Shown here: in pieces, positions 13,639-16,178 of the stretch
Numbering within the stretch: the stretch's first letter is position 1
How the letters are laid out: each line of letters starts with the position of its first letter
NCBI GenBank assembly: GCA_002396065.1
Contig: DGWE01000073.1
Span: 1 to 16,178 of the forward strand
Origin: Eubacteriaceae bacterium UBA4266
GTDB lineage: Bacteria > Bacillota > Clostridia > Eubacteriales > Eubacteriaceae
DNA: 16,178 nt
Direction: 5' to 3'
Notes under the pieces: model-generated
Databases searched by the model: none
Seen by the model: only the letters and a program-made list of their open reading frames with translations
What the model was told of the DNA's origin: nothing
Translations under genes and position numbers: made by a program

Positions 13639-14866
13639 CGTATCCCATTTCCTTTCTGATCATGCCCACTGCATCGGCCAGACGGTCGATTTCTTCCGTC
13701 GTGTTGTAGAAGGCCAGGCTGGCCCGCGTCGTCGACGGCACCCCAAGATAATGGTGCAGCGGTTCGGCGCAGTGGTGGCCGGCCCGCACCGCAATGCGGT
13801 TTTCCGATAAAATCGTCGTGATGTCGTGCGGATGCACCCCGTCGATCGCGAAGGCGATAATACCGTGGTGATTTTCCGGTTCGTCCGCCCCGATGATGTT
13901 CACGTGGGGAATGGCCTTCAGGCGGTCCATCGCGTAGGTGGTCAGTTCCAGCTCGCGGGCCGCAATCTGATCGATGCCGATGTCGTTCATAAAGTCGATG
14001 GCCGCAGCCAGGCCGACCGCGCCGCCGACGTTGACCGTCCCCGCTTCAAAGCGGTGGGGTACTTCGGTCCAGACGATGCGGTCCGTCGTGACGATATCGA
14101 TGGTTTCGCCGCCGGTCATAAACGGCGGCATCTTGTTCAGCCATTCGCTCTTGCCGTACAGCACGCCGATGCCCATCGGCGCGTACATCTTGTGCCCGGA
14201 AAAGGCAAAGAAATCGCAGTCCATCGCCGCGACATCGATTTTCGAATGGGGCACACTCTGAGCCCCGTCGACGACGATGACCGTGCCTTGTTCGTGGCAG
14301 ATTTTCGCAAATTCTGCAATCGGCAGAATCCGTCCTAATACATTGGACATTTCTGTAACGGCGACGATTTTTGTTTTCGGCGTCAGCGCCGCTTTAAAGG
14401 CGTCGACGCTGATGCTGCCGTCCTTTTCGCAGTTTAAGTAATTCACCTTGGCGCCGGTCTGTTCCGCGAGCATCCGCCAAGGCAGCATGTTGGAGTGGTG
14501 TTCCATGATCCCGACGAGGATTTCATCCCCTTCGCCGATTTTCAAATAACGGCCCATGCTGTAGGCCACGAGGTTCAAACTTTCGCTGGCGTTGCGCGTG
14601 AAGATGATGTCTTCCTTCTTCGGCGCGTTGATGAAATCCGCCACCTTCTGTCTGGCGTTTTCATAAGCATCCGTTGCCGCGACGCTCAAATCGTAGAGCC
14701 CGCGGAACGGATTGGCGTTTTCAGCCTGGTAATAATGGGTGACCGCGTCGAGCACCCGCTGCGGCTTCTGCACCGTTGCCGAGTTGTCGAGGTAGGCCAG
14801 ATCGGTCTGATTCAGAATCGGAAATTCCTTCCGAACCGCCGCTACATCAATTGTTGATTTTGCCAT
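13631..14866 (-). CDS. sufS: SufS cysteine desulphurase, nested start within the sufDS frame
   Basis: SufS is a PLP enzyme that takes sulphur from L-cysteine as a persulphide and passes it to SufU. From ATG 14866 there are 411 residues, the usual full length. The PLP lysine is Lys226 in FSGHKMYAPMGIG, the catalytic cysteine is Cys366 in RAGHHCAEP, and the PLP-pocket segment VVDGAQSVPH is at 198-207. The motif usually read TRGTTESINLVA appears here as TRNASESLNLVA. GAGGTG at 14878-14873 stands 6 nt before this ATG, which is normal for a real start. This supports internal initiation, though it is not proof that the free form is made. The stop overlaps sufU by 8 nt. Confidence 0.8.
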   Translation of the reverse strand: MAKSTIDVAAVRKEFPILNQTDLAYLDNSATVQKPQRVLDAVTHYYQAENANPFRGLYDLSVAATDAYENARQKVADFINAPKKEDIIFTRNASESLNLVAYSMGRYLKIGEGDEILVGIMEHHSNMLPWRMLAEQTGAKVNYLNCEKDGSISVDAFKAALTPKTKIVAVTEMSNVLGRILPIAEFAKICHEQGTVIVVDGAQSVPHSKIDVAAMDCDFFAFSGHKMYAPMGIGVLYGKSEWLNKMPPFMTGGETIDIVTTDRIVWTEVPHRFEAGTVNVGGAVGLAAAIDFMNDIGIDQIAARELELTTYAMDRLKAIPHVNIIGADEPENHHGIIAFAIDGVHPHDITTILSENRIAVRAGHHCAEPLHHYLGVPSTTRASLAFYNTTEEIDRLADAVGMIRKEMGYDE

Positions 14867-15955
14867 TTCATTCACCTCATTCTTTTCCGCGCGCTGATGC
14901 GCTTCGATGTAGGCCTGTACGTCTTCGCGGACGGCCTGATCCGGAATCAAACGGCTCGCCGCCTCTAATTTCGACTTGGCAATCAATTCGTAGATGTCGT
15001 CGGCGTTCATCCCACGGCTTTCCATATAGAACATCAGTTCGTCGTCCAGCTTGCCGATCGTCGCGCCGTGATTCCCTTCGACGTCTTCTTCCGCGCAGAG
15101 AATCAGCGGAATCGTCTTGTTGACCACGGTGTCGTCCATCAGCATCACATCTTCCTTTTCGTTGCCGACACTGCCGGCCGCGCCGTATTTGAAATCGATG
15201 GTGCCGCGGAATAATTTTTCGGCCCGATCTCTCAAAACGCCGGCGGAGTTAATGGCGCTTTCAGTTTTCTTGCCGTGATGGAGGGCGATGTAGTTGGTGT
15301 CCAGCAGATCTTCGTTCTGCACCAGATAAGCGACGTCGGCCTTAAAGCTCGAACGGTCGCCCTTCAGGTCCGCCTGGCACCCCACGTAGGTGTCCGCTGC
15401 GTCCATCACCAGATGGACCACTTCGAACCGCGCGTCGTCTTCGAGCACGGCGCCGACATCGTTGAAAATCCGCTGGCCTGCGCCGCCGCGGTGAATCTGC
15501 ACCAGGGTCACCGCCGACCCCTTAGCGAGGTGCAGCTTGGTCGAAAAGCCTGCGGTGCCGGCTTCGCCGTTTGACTGGCCTGCGAAGTCCATGATAATCG
15601 TCAGCGCGCTGTCTGCTGCGACGTCAAATCGTGTGGCTGACGCTGTCGTGGCGCCGCCTTTTAAGGTGTAGGTCAGCTTCAGCGGTGCTTCGATGTGCTG
15701 CCCCGCCTCGGTGTGATACGCTGCCGGTTCTGCGGTCTGAATCCAGCGGTCGTAATCCGGGCCCATGCCGCCGCCGATCGGCGCGAGGTCCGCGCCTTCA
15801 GCGAGAGCTGCCGGCTTGATCGTTTCCGCTTCAAGGGTGCCGCTCTGTGTATCCACTGCCACGTGGGCGTCGTTCATCTTCAGCCAGTTCCAGGTCTGCC
15901 CCGGCAGGCGGTTGACGACTAAATTTGTTGCTTGTTCCTGTGCGCTCATGGTCAT
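13631..15955 (-). CDS. sufDS: SufD-SufS fusion: Fe-S scaffold subunit joined to cysteine desulphurase
   Basis: One uninterrupted frame of 774 codons covers two proteins that are normally separate. Residues 1-363 are SufD, which pairs with SufB in the SufBC2D scaffold; the C-terminal signature GNHGATIGKLDDELMFYMESRG is split by no stop. Residues 364-774 are a complete SufS. The join is a short charged linker, HQRAEKNEVNE, followed by the normal SufS N terminus MAKSTIDVAAVRKEFPIL. The upstream end overlaps the sufB stop (TGATG at 15957-15953). ATG 15955 was chosen for that coupling; ATG 15949, with AGGGTG 6 nt upstream, is an alternative. No stop codon separates the parts, so a fusion protein is the direct reading. 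A ribosome site before the internal ATG at 14866 also allows free SufS. A lost stop codon or a sequencing error would give the same picture. Confidence 0.9.
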   Translation of the reverse strand: MTMSAQEQATNLVVNRLPGQTWNWLKMNDAHVAVDTQSGTLEAETIKPAALAEGADLAPIGGGMGPDYDRWIQTAEPAAYHTEAGQHIEAPLKLTYTLKGGATTASATRFDVAADSALTIIMDFAGQSNGEAGTAGFSTKLHLAKGSAVTLVQIHRGGAGQRIFNDVGAVLEDDARFEVVHLVMDAADTYVGCQADLKGDRSSFKADVAYLVQNEDLLDTNYIALHHGKKTESAINSAGVLRDRAEKLFRGTIDFKYGAAGSVGNEKEDVMLMDDTVVNKTIPLILCAEEDVEGNHGATIGKLDDELMFYMESRGMNADDIYELIAKSKLEAASRLIPDQAVREDVQAYIEAHQRAEKNEVNEMAKSTIDVAAVRKEFPILNQTDLAYLDNSATVQKPQRVLDAVTHYYQAENANPFRGLYDLSVAATDAYENARQKVADFINAPKKEDIIFTRNASESLNLVAYSMGRYLKIGEGDEILVGIMEHHSNMLPWRMLAEQTGAKVNYLNCEKDGSISVDAFKAALTPKTKIVAVTEMSNVLGRILPIAEFAKICHEQGTVIVVDGAQSVPHSKIDVAAMDCDFFAFSGHKMYAPMGIGVLYGKSEWLNKMPPFMTGGETIDIVTTDRIVWTEVPHRFEAGTVNVGGAVGLAAAIDFMNDIGIDQIAARELELTTYAMDRLKAIPHVNIIGADEPENHHGIIAFAIDGVHPHDITTILSENRIAVRAGHHCAEPLHHYLGVPSTTRASLAFYNTTEEIDRLADAVGMIRKEMGYDE
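14873..14878 (-). promoter_or_regulatory. Internal Shine-Dalgarno for sufS
   Basis: GAGGTG lies 6 nt upstream of the sufS ATG at 14866 but is itself translated in the fused frame, as Glu-Val of the linker ENEV/VNE. It is the main reason to think sufS is also started independently. Confidence 0.7.
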
Positions 15956-16178
15956 CACCCTATCGTTCCTTTCATTTCCAAACGGATCAAATTGTTCATT
16001 TCAACGGCGTATTCCAGCGGCAGTTCCTTGGACACGTTGTCGGCGAAACCGCTGACGATCATCGCCCGGGCGTCTTCTTCGGAGATGCCGCGGGACATCA
16101 GATAAAAGACCGCTTCGTCGCTGATACGGCCAATCTTCGCTTCGTGGCCGACGTCGGCATCCTGCGTCCGGACGTCCA
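15955..16178 (-). CDS. sufB: SufB Fe-S scaffold protein (3' end only)
   Basis: SufB is the core subunit of the SufBC2D complex on which Fe-S clusters are built. Only the last 74 or so residues are in the window. They begin [12 protein letters not shown] and run through [31 protein letters not shown] and [22 protein letters not shown]. These are the typical C terminus of SufB, including the conserved [10 protein letters not shown] histidine-glutamate segment. The TGA stop (15957-15955) overlaps the first candidate ATG of the following sufD part. The rest of the gene, and probably sufC, lie beyond the right edge. Confidence 0.95.
   Translation of the reverse strand, partial: DVRTQDADVGHEAKIGRISDEAVFYLMSRGISEEDARAMIVSGFADNVSKELPLEYAVEMNNLIRLEMKGTIG

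Noticed and set aside
1..16178. Mobile elements, CRISPR arrays, tRNA or rRNA genes
   Set aside because: I looked for transposase or integrase products, regularly spaced repeats and tRNA-like sequences and saw none; all large frames belong to housekeeping genes.

Overview
The window suggests an anaerobic Firmicute of the Clostridia. Evidence: Gram-positive-type PASTA kinase and PP2C phosphatase, the sufB-sufD-sufS-sufU cluster order, a CBS-DRTGG family II pyrophosphatase, a ferredoxin-like [FeFe]-hydrogenase-type protein, and strong AGGAGG-type ribosome binding sites. Genes are moderately GC-rich and the intergenic DNA is AT-rich. An Eubacteriaceae-like relative is my guess, not something the sequence proves. 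Almost all of it is housekeeping DNA. I see no insertion sequence, phage gene, CRISPR array, tRNA or rRNA.

Layout. Positions 1-4215 (minus) hold a tightly packed operon transcribed rlmN > stp > prkC > rsgA: a 23S rRNA/tRNA methyltransferase, a Ser/Thr phosphatase with its cognate kinase, and a ribosome-assembly GTPase cut by the left edge. From 4216 to 4367 lies a divergent promoter region. Positions 4368-6590 (plus) hold a nucleotide-regulated manganese pyrophosphatase followed by a LOG-family nucleotide hydrolase. A perfect 18-bp terminator at 6600-6638 ends this unit and the convergent one. Positions 6646-10040 (minus) carry a 14-codon leader ORF, dxr, dxs and a small GNAT acetyltransferase, giving the first two steps of the methylerythritol phosphate isoprenoid pathway. 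trpS (10169-11215, minus) is monocistronic. A hydrogenase-like iron-sulphur protein (11379-12881, minus) follows, with an unusually elaborate 283-bp leader. At 13165-16178 (minus) is the end of a suf iron-sulphur assembly operon: sufB (3' end only), a fused sufD-sufS frame, and sufU.

How the parts work together. SufB and SufD form the scaffold, SufS mobilises sulphur from cysteine and SufU relays it. The downstream hydrogenase-like protein is a heavy consumer of Fe-S clusters, and RlmN is also an Fe-S enzyme. PrkC and Stp form a reversible phosphorylation switch encoded in one mRNA with RsgA, whose Bacillus homologue is a reported PrkC substrate.

Most interesting points: (1) sufD and sufS share one uninterrupted frame, yet sufS keeps its own Shine-Dalgarno and ATG inside it, so one gene may make both a fusion and free SufS. 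(2) A mini-ORF with a strong ribosome site ends by ATGA overlap on the dxr start. (3) The hydrogenase leader has a promoter, a terminator-like hairpin, a second promoter and a 13-bp hairpin just before the start codon. (4) All six promoters I can propose carry an extended -10 element (TGnTAtAAT). No wholly new system is evident.
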